Source of the DNA: Planctomycetota bacterium
Lineage (GTDB): Bacteria > Planctomycetota > Planctomycetia > Gemmatales > Gemmataceae
Length of the DNA: 64,000 bases
Assembly (NCBI GenBank): GCA_016873095.1
Contig: VGYC01000002.1
Location: 38,591 to 102,590 of the forward strand
Direction of reading: 5' to 3'
In this document: positions 7,625 to 17,105 of the stretch, piece after piece
How positions within the stretch are numbered: the first letter of the stretch is position 1
Layout: the number at the start of each line of letters is the position of its first letter
Position numbers and translations under genes: made by a program
The notes under the pieces: generated by a model
What the model was told of the DNA's origin: nothing
The model's input: the letters and a program-made list of their open reading frames with translations, nothing else
Database searches by the model: none

Positions 7625-9844
7625 TCACTTCAAGCTCCTCTTCAAGAAATCCACGACGCGCGTGTGCAGCCGTTCCATGACCAGCGGGTCGGGGACCATG
7701 TGCGTCAAGCCGGAGAGTGGCAGCACCTCGACGTCCGTGCCGGCGCGGAACAGAGCGTCCACCAGCTTCAGCGAATGCCGAAAGTAGACGTTGTCGTCGG
7801 CCGTGCCGTGCATGACCAGCAACGGCCGGCGCAGGTCGGCAGCATACGTCAGCAGCGAGCCTTCGTTGTAGGCGGCATCGTCCTTGGGCGGGATGCCGAG
7901 ATAGCGTTCGGTGTAGTGCGTGTCGTAGTCGAGCCAGTCGGTGACGGGGGCGCCGGCGACGCCAGCGTGGAAGACATCCGGCCGGCGCAGCACTGCCAGC
8001 GCCGCCATGTAGCCGCCGAACGACCAGCCGGTGATGCCCACGCGCTTCATGTCCATCTCGGGCATCTGCCTGGCCAGCGCTTGCAGGCCGGCCACCTGGT
8101 CGTCGAGCGGCAGCGAGCCGAACTTCTGGTAGATGGCCCGTTCCCAGTCCCGGCCGCGGTTCGGCGTGCCCCGGCCATCGATGGCGACCACGATGAAGCC
8201 TTGATCCGCGTACCATTGATCGAGCAGCCAGCGATTCTTGGCCGACAGCACGTGCTGATGATGCGGGCCGCCGTAGACATCCACCAGCACGGGGTAGCTC
8301 TTCTTCGCCTGGAAGTTGCGCGGTCGAATGATCGCCGCGCGGAATTTCTCCTTGCCGACCTGGACATACTCGACGTTGGGCTCGAACCACGGCTCCTCGG
8401 CGACGGACGGCAACTCGCCGATCAGCGTATGCTGAGCGTCGAAGCGATGCACCGTGGAGCGCGGCATGACGTGCGCCAGCCGCGCCGTGTGCACATAGAT
8501 GGAGTGGTCCTTCGCGAACGCCGCCGAGTGCAGGCCCGGTATCTGCGTTAGCGCGATCGCCTCGGCGAACGGGCTATCCAGTCCGATGCGATAAAGATGC
8601 GACTGGGTCGGCTCCTTGCTGGCGGTGAAGACGATGTTGCCGGCCTTGGTGTCGACAGCGACGATGCTCTGCAAGCCGGCCTCGACCGGAACCAGGATGC
8701 GGGCGAAGCGACCGTTGGCGGCGCGCAGCTCCAGTTGCGGGCCGCCGTCGCGCTCCGACACCCACAGAAAACTCTTGCCGCCCGACACCCAGCGCGGCAT
8801 GTCATGGCGGAGATTCACCCAGGCGGCATCCTGTTCACGCACCAGCGTCTTGGTCTTCCCCGTCGTCGGATCGACTTGCAAGAGCAGCCACTCGCGCTGG
8901 TCGCGCGTCTGCACACCGATGGTCAAGGGCGCGTCCTTCGACCAGCGGGCTGATGTGAAGTATGGATATTTCTTGACGTCCCAGTCGAGCCAGGTCACCG
9001 GGCCGCCCTTGAGGGCGATAACGCCGAGGCGGACCGCGACGTTCTTCTTTCCGGGCCGGGGATAGTACGAGTGGTGCGGCTTCTGCTCCGGATGGATCGG
9101 ATCGGCCACGTACCATTCCTCGACGCCGCGGGCATCGACCTGCTCGAAGAGGATACGCGTCGAATCCGGCGACCACCAGTAGCCGGTGAAGCGGCCCATC
9201 TCCTCCTGGGCGACGAACTCCGCCAGGCCGTTGGAAACCTCGCGGCTGCCGCCGGTCGTCACGCGCCGTTCCTCATTGCTCTTGAGGTCCAGGACGTAGA
9301 CATCGTGGTCGCGGACGTAGGACACCATGGTCCCGTTCGGCGCGAACTTGGGATCGACGACCGTGCCGGCGCCGGTGTTCAGTTCGCGGATGTACCCCTT
9401 GGCACGGTCGAAGATGTAGAGCTTGCCGGAAAGTCCGAGCAGGATCAGCGAGCCGTCCGGCGCGATCTGAAAGGTCGTGAAGCCGCCGACGCTGACGCGC
9501 ATGCGTTCGCGTCGGGCCTTCTCCTCCGGTGAAAGCTTCTCTTCCGAGCCTTTCAAGAGTTGCTCCGGCGTGAGCAGCTGGCGAGTCTTGCCGGTGGCGA
9601 CTTCGAACTCAAAGAGGTTGAGGCGTGCCTTGCGCGGCTGCGAGCGCAGGAACAGGACCGCCTTGCCATCCGGAGTTGGCGTCGGCCGCACCGGCCGGCC
9701 CAGCATGAACCCGCGCGTCTGCGCATAGGTTCGCAGGAATCGCCCATCGAGCGGCGCATCTTTCGGCGGCGGCTGTCCGCAAGCGTTGTCGGCCATCGCG
9801 GCCATGAAAAGCAACACCAGGAGTGAAATCGTCGTGCAGCGCAT
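7625..9844 (-). CDS. Exported dipeptidyl-peptidase IV-type serine peptidase (S9B)
   Basis: 739 residues with an N-terminal signal peptide (TTISLLVLLFMAAMADNACG). Residues 40-480 form the beta-propeller; AEFVAQEEMGRFTGYWW contains the Glu-Glu pair that in DPP-IV holds the substrate N-terminus, which favours aminodipeptidase over oligopeptidase activity. The C-terminal catalytic domain has VYGGPHHQHV, the nucleophile elbow GWSFGGY, the acid loop HGTADDNVYF and the final His in LSGLTHMV. It probably removes N-terminal dipeptides, often Xaa-Pro, in the periplasm. It is convergent with the split small gene and upstream of no obvious partner. Confidence 0.9.
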   Translation of the reverse strand: MRCTTISLLVLLFMAAMADNACGQPPPKDAPLDGRFLRTYAQTRGFMLGRPVRPTPTPDGKAVLFLRSQPRKARLNLFEFEVATGKTRQLLTPEQLLKGSEEKLSPEEKARRERMRVSVGGFTTFQIAPDGSLILLGLSGKLYIFDRAKGYIRELNTGAGTVVDPKFAPNGTMVSYVRDHDVYVLDLKSNEERRVTTGGSREVSNGLAEFVAQEEMGRFTGYWWSPDSTRILFEQVDARGVEEWYVADPIHPEQKPHHSYYPRPGKKNVAVRLGVIALKGGPVTWLDWDVKKYPYFTSARWSKDAPLTIGVQTRDQREWLLLQVDPTTGKTKTLVREQDAAWVNLRHDMPRWVSGGKSFLWVSERDGGPQLELRAANGRFARILVPVEAGLQSIVAVDTKAGNIVFTASKEPTQSHLYRIGLDSPFAEAIALTQIPGLHSAAFAKDHSIYVHTARLAHVMPRSTVHRFDAQHTLIGELPSVAEEPWFEPNVEYVQVGKEKFRAAIIRPRNFQAKKSYPVLVDVYGGPHHQHVLSAKNRWLLDQWYADQGFIVVAIDGRGTPNRGRDWERAIYQKFGSLPLDDQVAGLQALARQMPEMDMKRVGITGWSFGGYMAALAVLRRPDVFHAGVAGAPVTDWLDYDTHYTERYLGIPPKDDAAYNEGSLLTYAADLRRPLLVMHGTADDNVYFRHSLKLVDALFRAGTDVEVLPLSGLTHMVPDPLVMERLHTRVVDFLKRSLK

Positions 9845-9933
9845 GGCGGCAGCATACCATACCCGCGCTATTGTATGCCAGTAGCCGGCACTGATTTTGC
9901 CGACGCGGACAGCCTCTCAATGGCGAGGCCCAG

Positions 9934-10893
9934 TCACGGCATCGCCACGTGCGTGGCCGTCATGCAGTAGGTGCGGGCGACCTCGTCGCTCCAGTACGAG
10001 ACACTGCCGTAGAGACTGACGGTCCGGCCGACGTAGCTATTGAGCGAGAAGCCCGGCTGCGCGGTGACATAGAGCAGCGGCTGGCCACGACTGTTCTCGA
10101 GAACGAAGACATCGAGGCCGTGCCTCTTGAAGGCGGCCTTGCGGAGCGATCCCCAAACACTCCATTGCGGCGCGCTGGCGGGCGGCAATGGATTCTGTGC
10201 CGGCGGAGTGGAGCCATATAGCGTTGTCGTCGCGCCGGGCTTGGCGGATTGTGACTGTCCCGCGGGTTGCCAGCCGCCACCATTACTGGGCACGACGGCG
10301 ACTGACGGCTGGCCAGGGACGGCTGACGGGGGCGAGGGACGCGCGCCTGACGATACCGTCTGCGTCGTCGGCACGTTATTCACCGTGACTGCGGCGGACG
10401 ATTTGACTGCCTCGGCCGGAATGTAACGCACTTCCTTGACGGTCGGCTTTATCGGCAGCCAGATACCCGTGGAAGAATGCATCGGTTGGTCGAGAATGGT
10501 CACGAGCGTACCGCGCTCCACCTTGGTCTGCTCCACATTCGGAGCTTGATTGGTGAGAGAACTGCCGGGCATGACGGGAACGGGCACGTCGGAGATGACA
10601 GTGGCGATTCGGCCATCCGGGCGCTGCTGGACGAAACGGGCGTTGATCCAGCTGAATGAGCCTGGCGGCGGCTTGATGGCCACCCAGCCCGGTTGTTCCT
10701 TGCTCTCGTTGACGACCTGGACCGTCTCTCCCTGGCGCAGCTTGATCGTCGCGTAGAATTCCTTGGAAGGTCCGCTGCGTGCCTCGACTTCGGGGACCAG
10801 AATGGTCATTTCCACTGGCGCAGTCTGGGCCTGGGCTGGCGACGCGCCCAACGCCAGGCAACCGACGACTCCTGCCAACAAGCCGACGCGCAT
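9934..10893 (-). CDS. Exported protein with bacterial SH3 domains
   Basis: 319 residues, signal peptide MRVGLLAGVVGCLALGASPAQA, good ribosome-binding site AGGAG 8 bases before the ATG. Residues 25-95 look like an SH3b domain (VEARSGPSKEFYATIKLRQGE, PGWVAIKPP). A second, weaker copy follows (ERGTLVTILD...GIWLPIKP). Residues 170-240 are a Pro/Ser/Ala/Gln linker, and the last 80 residues form a small domain ending YGSVSYWSDEVARTYCMTATHVA. SH3b domains typically bind cell wall or peptide. Planctomycete genomes encode many such SH3b-linker proteins. No enzyme domain is visible. Confidence 0.75.
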   Translation of the reverse strand: MRVGLLAGVVGCLALGASPAQAQTAPVEMTILVPEVEARSGPSKEFYATIKLRQGETVQVVNESKEQPGWVAIKPPPGSFSWINARFVQQRPDGRIATVISDVPVPVMPGSSLTNQAPNVEQTKVERGTLVTILDQPMHSSTGIWLPIKPTVKEVRYIPAEAVKSSAAVTVNNVPTTQTVSSGARPSPPSAVPGQPSVAVVPSNGGGWQPAGQSQSAKPGATTTLYGSTPPAQNPLPPASAPQWSVWGSLRKAAFKRHGLDVFVLENSRGQPLLYVTAQPGFSLNSYVGRTVSLYGSVSYWSDEVARTYCMTATHVAMP

Positions 10894-11127
10894 GGCCTAA
10901 CTCCTTATGCCTCGCTAAGCTGGCCTCTAGACTAGTTTCGGCAGTGGTCCGGCCCCAAGGTGAGGCGCGGCCGCCCCGACCTCAAGTCTTTTGTCCCTCT
11001 GCGAGAAGAGATTCCGGCTGACCGGGTCTTATAAACAGAATTCCTGCCGCTGCAAGGCCAGTTTCGGTCAAGCGCGGCAAGTCAGGCAAGGCAGGTCGGC
11101 CTTTGCAGGGCTACAGGTTGTGACACC

Positions 11128-11814
11128 ATGAATGATCTCAGCTATCGCGACATCGCCAAGATGATCGATCACTCGCTGCTCCAGCAGACACTGACGGATG
11201 CCGACCTGGAGCAGGGATGTGCCCTGTCCAGAGAATACGAGGTGGCGTCGGTGTGCATCAAGCCGTACGCGGTGAAGCAGGCAGCGGCGTGGCTGGCCGG
11301 CTCGGGCGTGGCCGTCGGCACCACGATTGGTTTTCCACACGGCGGCCACGTAACGGCCATCAAGGTCGCCGAGGCGGAGATTGCCGTCGCCGACGGCGCC
11401 ACGGAACTCGATATGGTCGTCAACATCGGCAAGGTCCTGGGCAAGGACTGGAAATACGTAGCCCGCGACATCCTGTCGATCATCGAGATTGCCCACCCCA
11501 AGGCGCTGGTGAAAGTGATCTTCGAGAACTGCTATCTGAACACCGAGCACAAGGAAGAACTGTGTCTCATCTGCGGCGAGGTCGGCGCCGATTTCGTGAA
11601 GACCTCAACCGGCTACGGCAGCACCGGCGCCACGGATGACGACTTGCGTCTCATGCGGCGATGCAGCCCACCCCACGTCCAGGTGAAAGCCGCCGGCGGC
11701 GTGCGCGATTTCGATCGGCTGCTCGCCGTCCGCGCCCTCGGCGTCAGCCGCGTCGGCGCCACCGCAACCAGGGCAATCCTGGATGAATGCAAGCAACGGC
11801 TCGGGGCCACCTGA
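11128..11814 (+). CDS. deoC: Deoxyribose-phosphate aldolase
   Basis: 228 residues, the size of the short DeoC family. It cleaves 2-deoxy-D-ribose 5-phosphate to glyceraldehyde 3-phosphate and acetaldehyde in deoxynucleoside breakdown. The Schiff-base lysine is in FVKTSTGYG, the second conserved lysine in VKAAGGVRDFD; IDHSLL near the N-terminus and ELDMVVNIG are also typical. It is followed 90 bases later by an SDR gene on the same strand. No other deo gene is present. Confidence 0.95.
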   Translation: MNDLSYRDIAKMIDHSLLQQTLTDADLEQGCALSREYEVASVCIKPYAVKQAAAWLAGSGVAVGTTIGFPHGGHVTAIKVAEAEIAVADGATELDMVVNIGKVLGKDWKYVARDILSIIEIAHPKALVKVIFENCYLNTEHKEELCLICGEVGADFVKTSTGYGSTGATDDDLRLMRRCSPPHVQVKAAGGVRDFDRLLAVRALGVSRVGATATRAILDECKQRLGAT

Positions 11815-11903
11815 AACCATCCAGGTGAGCCGTCCTGCATTCGCACTTGCCTCCCCAGCAAGGTTCCGTACCCGAAACGCAAACCAGACAAGAGAGACCA
11901 TCC

Positions 11904-12671
11904 ATGCCCATCAGCAAGCCCGCCGACCTCACGGATCAAGTGGCCATCGTGACGGGTGCTGCGCGCGGCATCGGCCAGGCATGTGCCGTGGCGCTGGCCG
12001 GCGCGGGGGCCGACGTGGTGGTGGCCGACGTCCTGCCGGGCGATGAGACGGTCGCCAAGGTCCGCGAACTGGGCCGCCGGGCGATCTTCCTGGCCACCGA
12101 CGTGACCAGCCGCGCTGCTGTGGAGGCTCTCATGCAGCGGGCCATTGCCGAGTTCGGGCGAATCGACATCCTCGTCAACAACGCCGGCACGCTCGGGCGC
12201 GTGGGCATCGAGGATACAACGGACGCCATCTGGGATCGTGACTTGAACACAACATTGCGCGGCTCGTTCTACTGCATCCAGGCGGTGCTGCCGCACATGA
12301 AAGAGCGTGGGTCCGGCAAGATCGTCAACATCAGCTCGATCTCCGGCAAGATCGGCGGCGTGGCGTCGCGGGCGGCGGGCTCAGATCGCGGCCGTAGCGG
12401 GCCGGCCTACGCCGCCGCCAAGGGTGGTCTGCTTGCCCTCACCAAGTGGGTCGCCAAGGACGTCGGCCGCCATGGCATCTACGTCAACGCCGTCGCACCC
12501 AGCGGCGTCGAGTCCGACATGACCAGGGGCTTCGATTATGGCGTCGAGAATTATCCCATCGCGCGCATGGGGCAACCGGAAGACATCGCCCAGGCCGTCG
12601 TCTTCCTGGCGTCGCAAGCGTCCAATTACATCACCGGGGCCATCCTCGACGTCAACGGCGGCATTGTTTGA
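11904..12671 (+). CDS. Short-chain dehydrogenase/reductase
   Basis: 255 residues from ATG 11904 (MPISKPADLTDQ); the frame is open further upstream but without SDR sequence. The nucleotide-binding TGAARGIG motif, NNAG, the catalytic Ser in NISSISG and the Y-x-x-x-K in YAAAKGG are all present, with the C-terminal ITGAILDVNGG typical of FabG-like classical SDRs. It uses NAD(P)H; substrate unknown. The insert IGGVASRAAGSDRGRSGP between the catalytic Ser and Tyr is longer than in FabG. It may be co-transcribed with deoC. Confidence 0.9.
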   Translation: MPISKPADLTDQVAIVTGAARGIGQACAVALAGAGADVVVADVLPGDETVAKVRELGRRAIFLATDVTSRAAVEALMQRAIAEFGRIDILVNNAGTLGRVGIEDTTDAIWDRDLNTTLRGSFYCIQAVLPHMKERGSGKIVNISSISGKIGGVASRAAGSDRGRSGPAYAAAKGGLLALTKWVAKDVGRHGIYVNAVAPSGVESDMTRGFDYGVENYPIARMGQPEDIAQAVVFLASQASNYITGAILDVNGGIV

Positions 12672-12806
12672 CGAGTTTTCAGTTTTCAGGATTTAGAGAC
12701 GAAAGGGCTTTTCTGCGCGGCGGGTGCTTGGTATGGATGCCTCGGCTCGAAAAGTTGCGCGGAATCTGCGTGCTTTGCGATCTTTGCGGTATTGCAAGCG
12801 CAAAAA

Positions 12807-12838
12807 ATAACGGTGGCACGACCTTGTGCCACCGTTAT
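12807..12838. terminator. Strong 13-bp hairpin downstream of the SDR gene
   Basis: Perfect arms 12807-12819 and 12826-12838 with a 6-base loop. A run of A precedes it on the plus strand, so the U-tail of an intrinsic terminator would be on the minus strand; on the plus strand it lacks a T-run. It may be a bidirectional or factor-assisted terminator. The remaining gap to the next gene holds nothing else I can name apart from a short CTTTGCG-rich stretch at about 12764-12788. Confidence 0.45.
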
Positions 12839-12965
12839 CCCTCAGGTTGGTCAACGCAACTTTCGAAGTTCGGCAAGGTGGTGACGGCGTCCTGCCTCGC
12901 AATTTTGGGTCGGACCACCCTTGGTTATGGTGGAGGTATCGACCAGAACGGCGAGCAGACTTGAG

Positions 12966-13838
12966 ATGGATCTCATGTCCAGAGCGGCAAAATGGTGGCT
13001 GGCAGCGGCATTGTCGGCAGGATTGCACGGCCTGGGCGTCGCCGCACTCGCGTGCCTCAAGGTTGCCCGGCACGAAGGCCACGTGGCGCCTCCCTGCGAG
13101 ATCGCCTACGTCAGCATCGAACCGGTCCGCGAGCCGCCGCTCAAGTCCACGATGCGCTCACCTATAGTGGAAATCTCGCTGACGGCGGCGGAAGCAAGTG
13201 AGCCGCCCGCAACTCCCGCGACGCCGGATGTGCCGGGACCTCGCGCCACTCCGGCGTCAAACGCCAGCGCGGCGCATCTCGGCAACCCGCAGTCGGCGGC
13301 GCCGCACGGCTCGGCTGGCGTTGGCCGCTCCGCCGCCTCCTTCTTTGGCGTCCCCGGCAAGGGCAAGAGCATTGTCTACCTGATCGATTGCTCATCCAGC
13401 ATGGGACCGAGCGGCGCCCTGGAGACCGCCCGGCATGAATTGCTGGCCAGCCTGGGCACCTTGCCGGAAGGCGTCCGCTTTCAGATCATCGTTTTTCACA
13501 GCCAGTCGAGAACGCTCCTGGGCCGCGATGGCTGGTTGTCGCCGGACTCCGCGACATTCGAGCGCGTCACATCCGCGCTGCGCGATTTGCAAGCGGAGGG
13601 CAAGACCGACTACGACCAGGCATTGAAGCGTGCCCTGTCGTTTCGGCCAGACGTGCTCTATTTCTTGACGGATGCGCGCGACCTGCCGTCACGGCTGATC
13701 CTGGACACGACGCGTCTCAACGCCGGCCGCAGCATCATCCACGTCATCGAGCTGGCGGCGCAGGCGCCGCGTGCGGACAGCGACCTGCAGGCGCTGGCGC
13801 GGCACAACGGCGGCGATTTTCGCCAGTGCCGTCCGTGA
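12966..13838 (+). CDS. Membrane-anchored VWA domain protein
   Basis: 290 residues from ATG 12966 (12975 is also possible). A single N-terminal membrane segment (WWLAAALSAGLHGLGVAALA) resembles the TonB/BatD-type anchor. It is followed by about 90 residues rich in Pro, Ala and Ser, then a VWA domain from about residue 125 with VYLIDCSSSM (DxSxS MIDAS) and a FLTDARD strand. This TonB-like anchor plus VWA arrangement is common in planctomycetes; function not established. The flanking genes are unrelated (SDR upstream, VOC protein convergent downstream). Confidence 0.8.
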   Translation: MDLMSRAAKWWLAAALSAGLHGLGVAALACLKVARHEGHVAPPCEIAYVSIEPVREPPLKSTMRSPIVEISLTAAEASEPPATPATPDVPGPRATPASNASAAHLGNPQSAAPHGSAGVGRSAASFFGVPGKGKSIVYLIDCSSSMGPSGALETARHELLASLGTLPEGVRFQIIVFHSQSRTLLGRDGWLSPDSATFERVTSALRDLQAEGKTDYDQALKRALSFRPDVLYFLTDARDLPSRLILDTTRLNAGRSIIHVIELAAQAPRADSDLQALARHNGGDFRQCRP

Positions 13839-13851
13839 CCTCGCTGTTACC

Positions 13852-14280
13852 CTACTGTTTCCACGGATCGTAAGTGCCGATATTCCACAGCCGCCCTTCC
13901 AGGTCGCGGCAGGAAAACCCGCGGCCGCCGTAACTCTCGTCCTTGATGTCGATGACGATTGCCGCGCCCGCAGCCCTGGCCCGCGCATGAACTGCGTCGG
14001 CGTCCGCCACGATCAGGTATGGGCTTTGCGTCTCGAAGCCGCCAATCTCGTCCGGCTGCTTGATGAACTTGCCGAACTCCGTTTCCTGCGCGGGCACCGA
14101 GCCGAGCATGATCATGCCGTTGCCAAGGCTCAGTTGTGCGTGCGCGATCGTCCCATCCGGGTTGTCGTAGACGGCCTGCCTCTCGAAGCCGAAAACCTTG
14201 CACAGCCAGTCGATGGCGGCCGGCGCATTGCGGTAACGCAGACAGGGGATCACTGTCGGAGTCGCGACGGCTGTTGACAT
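13852..14280 (-). CDS. VOC superfamily (glyoxalase/PhnB-like) protein
   Basis: 142 residues from ATG 14280, chosen because GAAAGG lies 9 bases upstream; an ATG at 14289 overlaps that site. The pattern PCLRYRNAPAAIDWLCKVFGF, HAQLSLGNGMIMLG and SYGGRGFSCRDLEGRLWNIGTY is the PhnB-like glyoxalase/bleomycin-resistance fold with paired beta-alpha-beta units. Members are enzymes or binding proteins; the metal-ligand set is not complete enough to call an activity. Confidence 0.85.
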   Translation of the reverse strand: MSTAVATPTVIPCLRYRNAPAAIDWLCKVFGFERQAVYDNPDGTIAHAQLSLGNGMIMLGSVPAQETEFGKFIKQPDEIGGFETQSPYLIVADADAVHARARAAGAAIVIDIKDESYGGRGFSCRDLEGRLWNIGTYDPWKQ

Positions 14281-14333
14281 GGTCGGCATCCTTTCAATTC
14301 GGATACGGTTGATAAACCCGCTCCCTGCGTGTG

Positions 14334-14741
14334 CTACGGCAACGCGCTGGGCCCGGTGAGCAGGTAAAGCGCCATCAGCAGCCCCAGCACGCCAAGCAGG
14401 CACGCCACGACGATGCCCAGCGACATGGGCGTGAAGCGCAGGTGCCGGCCGTGCTCCAGTCTGCGTACGGTCTGCCAGTGACGGACGGCGGCGGCCAGGT
14501 TGACGGTCACGCCCAGCACGACCAGCGTGGTGCCGACCCAGAGCGACAGACCCGTATTGGTATCCGGCTGGGAGGCGACATGGGGCATGGCCGCCAGCTC
14601 GCGCAGAAACAGCCCGAACCGCGCCACGACAAAGCCAAATCCCATCATGGCCAGCCCGGTGCGCACCCAGGCCAGCAGCGTCCGTTCCGCCGCAAAGTAG
14701 ATGCGCGGATCGGTTTCCGGTTTGTCGGGCTCACTCGGCAT
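14334..14741 (-). CDS. DUF202 (YidH-type) small membrane protein
   Basis: 135 residues from ATG 14741. The N-terminal motif FAAERTLLAWVRTGLAMMGFGF is diagnostic of DUF202, followed by two more hydrophobic segments (LWVGTTLVVLGVTVNLAAA and SLGIVVACLLGVLGLLMAL), giving three membrane passes. Homologues include E. coli YidH and the cytoplasmic-membrane part of eukaryotic VTC proteins. Function unknown. It is 53 bases upstream of the VOC gene on the same strand and divergent from threonine synthase. Confidence 0.85.
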   Translation of the reverse strand: MPSEPDKPETDPRIYFAAERTLLAWVRTGLAMMGFGFVVARFGLFLRELAAMPHVASQPDTNTGLSLWVGTTLVVLGVTVNLAAAVRHWQTVRRLEHGRHLRFTPMSLGIVVACLLGVLGLLMALYLLTGPSALP

Positions 14742-14853
14742 CGCAGCAATACTATGCCCAGCAACGTGCTGTGGAAACCTCTGCTGTTGTCTCGGCCGAG
14801 CTTCCGGCACGCCTGTCTGGGCGCGTTCCGGCTCGCCGTCATAGAATCACATC

Positions 14854-16245
14854 ATGGACGCGGTCTATCAACGTTGCATTCATCCTGCCTGCGGCGGCAC
14901 GCACGCGCTCGACGATACGTCGTTCGTCTGTCCGCGCTGTGGCGGATTGATGGATGTCGCCTACGACTGGGAGCGCTTGCCACGGCCGCGCTCGCTGCGC
15001 GACTTCGAGGCCAAGTGGGCCGGCCGCAGCAACCCGCTGCACTTCAGCGGCGTCTGGCGGTTCCGCGAGCTCTTGCCTTTCGCCGAGCCGGACAAGGTGC
15101 TCACCATCGGCGAGGGACAGACGATCCTGCAGCGGGCCGACGCCGTCGCCACTTATGCCGGCATGCAACCGGGCAACCTGTTCCTGCAATACGAGGGGCT
15201 GAACCCGTCGGGCAGCTTCAAGGACAACGGCATGACGGCGGCGTTCACGCACGCCCGGATCATCGGCGCCCGGCGGGCCGCCTGCGCCAGCACCGGCAAC
15301 ACCAGCGCATCGCTGGCCGTCTTCTGCTCCGCGACCGGGCTCATGCGCGCCATCGTCTTCATCGGCAGCGGCAAGATCTCGTATGGCAAGCTCGCCCAGG
15401 CACTTGACCATGGCGCGCTCACCGTGCAGATCGCCGGCGACTTTGACGACGCCATGCAGCGCGTCCAGCAGGTAGCCCGCAAGCTCGGCATCTACCTTGT
15501 CAACAGCATCAATCCCTTCCGGCTGGAAGGGCAGAAGTCGATCATGCTCCGCGTCCTGGAGGCGCTGCGCTGGGAGGCGCCCGACTGGATTGTCGTGCCG
15601 GGCGGCAACCTTGGCAACGTCAGCGCCTTCGGCAAGGCATTCGGTGAACTGGCCGTTCTGGGATTGCTGCCGCGCCTGCCGCGCCTGGCCGTCATCAATG
15701 CCGCCGGCGCTAACACCTTTTACCAGCTTTATGAGAAGCAGGGCCTGCGCTGGAATGGCGGGAGTCCAGACCAGACCTTGATCGCCCGCTACGTCGCAGG
15801 ACTCTCATCCGACAAGGTTCGGGCCGCGACCATCGCCAGCGCGATCGAGATCAACCATCCGGTGAATCTGCCCAAGGCGCTGCGAGCGCTGGAACGCTGC
15901 GGCGGCGTCGTCCGTGAGGCCAGCGACCAGGAAATCCTCGATGCCAAGGCGAAGGTGGGTACGGGCGGCCTGGGTTGCGAGCCGGCGTCGGCCGCCAGCG
16001 TTGCCGGCGCCCGCAAGCTCTGCAAGGAGGGCGTCATCGCCCCTGGCGAGCGCGTCGTCTGCATTCTCACCGGCCACCAGCTCAAGGATCCGACCGCAAC
16101 GGTCGCCTATCACAGCACCGATCAGAAGACGTTCGACGACGTGCTCGGCCACCGCGGCGTCCGCCGCGCCACGTTCGCCAACCGCGCCGTGCAGGTTCCC
16201 AACGAACTCGACGAGATTATCAAGGCGATCGAAGTGTACTCGTAG
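14854..16245 (+). CDS. thrC: Threonine synthase
   Basis: 463 residues. It converts O-phospho-L-homoserine to threonine with PLP. The N-terminus has a zinc-ribbon-like pair (CIHPACGG and CPRCGG), then the PLP lysine in [11 protein letters not shown], the STGNTSAS phosphate-binding turn and the PGGNLGN loop. The C-terminal part [13 protein letters not shown] and [11 protein letters not shown] is typical of the class with the zinc ribbon. Other threonine pathway genes are not adjacent. Confidence 0.93.
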   Translation: MDAVYQRCIHPACGGTHALDDTSFVCPRCGGLMDVAYDWERLPRPRSLRDFEAKWAGRSNPLHFSGVWRFRELLPFAEPDKVLTIGEGQTILQRADAVATYAGMQPGNLFLQYEGLNPSGSFKDNGMTAAFTHARIIGARRAACASTGNTSASLAVFCSATGLMRAIVFIGSGKISYGKLAQALDHGALTVQIAGDFDDAMQRVQQVARKLGIYLVNSINPFRLEGQKSIMLRVLEALRWEAPDWIVVPGGNLGNVSAFGKAFGELAVLGLLPRLPRLAVINAAGANTFYQLYEKQGLRWNGGSPDQTLIARYVAGLSSDKVRAATIASAIEINHPVNLPKALRALERCGGVVREASDQEILDAKAKVGTGGLGCEPASAASVAGARKLCKEGVIAPGERVVCILTGHQLKDPTATVAYHSTDQKTFDDVLGHRGVRRATFANRAVQVPNELDEIIKAIEVYS

Positions 16246-16273
16246 CCTGGATCAGAGCGCCTGAAACAAAGAC

Positions 16274-16382
16274 ACCACGGATTACCTGATGGCACGGATA
16301 AGAACTGGATACGTGGCGACACCGCAGTCATCGGAGTGTGCTGCCTGCTGAACTTATCCGAGTAATCCGCGTGATCCGTGGT
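16274..16382. repeat. Imperfect palindromic intergenic repeat, class E (GGAT-rich)
   Basis: Left arm 16274-16303 begins ACCACGGATTAC and ends GGATAAG; right arm 16353-16382 is its degenerate complement ending GATCCGTGGT. The ATCCGNGTNATCCGTGG type of sequence is common in intergenic DNA of many bacteria. It fills the convergent gap between thrC and def and may help end both transcripts. Confidence 0.6.
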
Positions 16383-16400
16383 TCATTCTTTTTGTTTTTC

Positions 16401-16979
16401 TCACGACTTTGCTTCCAGCGCCGCCAGGACCTTTTCGATCTCGAGGTCGGGGGGAATGTCCCCCTTCTGCTGGAGGGCGCGAAACTCGCGCTCGAAGGAC
16501 TTGACCGACGAGCGCGCGGCCAGGCGGGCGAAGGGCCCCATCTTGTCGATGAACAGCACGCCGTTGAGGTGGTCGATCTCATGCTGCCAGGCCCGCGCTT
16601 CCAGGTCGGTCACGACTTTCTCGACCGCCTGCCCCTTGAGGTTGTAGGCCTGGATGCGGACCGTCTTGGCGCGGCGAATCTTCTGATAGAGGCCGGGAAA
16701 GCTCAGGCAGCCTTCCTCGTCATCGACGATGCCCTTGCGCTCGACGATGGCCGGGTTCAGAAAGACTTCCTCGCAATCGCGCTTGAGCGGATCGCCCGTG
16801 ATGTTCATGACCAGCAACTGGAAAGGGAGGGCGACCTGCGGCGCCGCCAGGCCGAGGCCCTTGGCCTCGTACATCAGGTCCATCATCTGCCCGATCTGCA
16901 GGTGCAACGACTTGTCGATCGCCGCCACCGGCCTGGCCGGATGCCGCAAGGCCGGGTGCGGGTAATGCACGATCTTCAT
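16401..16979 (-). CDS. def: Peptide deformylase
   Basis: 192 residues. It removes the N-formyl group from nascent proteins using a metal (usually Fe2+). All three family motifs are present: GLGLAAPQ, EGCLSFPG (metal Cys) and QHEIDHLNG (two metal His and the catalytic Glu). The C-terminal extension after ARLAAR is about 40 residues, charged and helix-like, somewhat longer than in E. coli. No fmt gene is adjacent. Confidence 0.95.
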   Translation of the reverse strand: MKIVHYPHPALRHPARPVAAIDKSLHLQIGQMMDLMYEAKGLGLAAPQVALPFQLLVMNITGDPLKRDCEEVFLNPAIVERKGIVDDEEGCLSFPGLYQKIRRAKTVRIQAYNLKGQAVEKVVTDLEARAWQHEIDHLNGVLFIDKMGPFARLAARSSVKSFEREFRALQQKGDIPPDLEIEKVLAALEAKS

Positions 16980-17105
16980 GGATTCTCCTCTCCCGCGATT
17001 ATATCACCGGAGAGCGAAAACAAGAAACCGCAAACCATTGAAGCGCTGTAGCGACTGTAGCGGAACTCGCAAGAGTTCCGACAGCCGGCGTCAGGTTGCA
17101 AAGCG

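Noticed and set aside
12764..12790. Short CTTTGCG-rich stretch as a second class D repeat
   Set aside because: Only one arm is visible and the match is weak.
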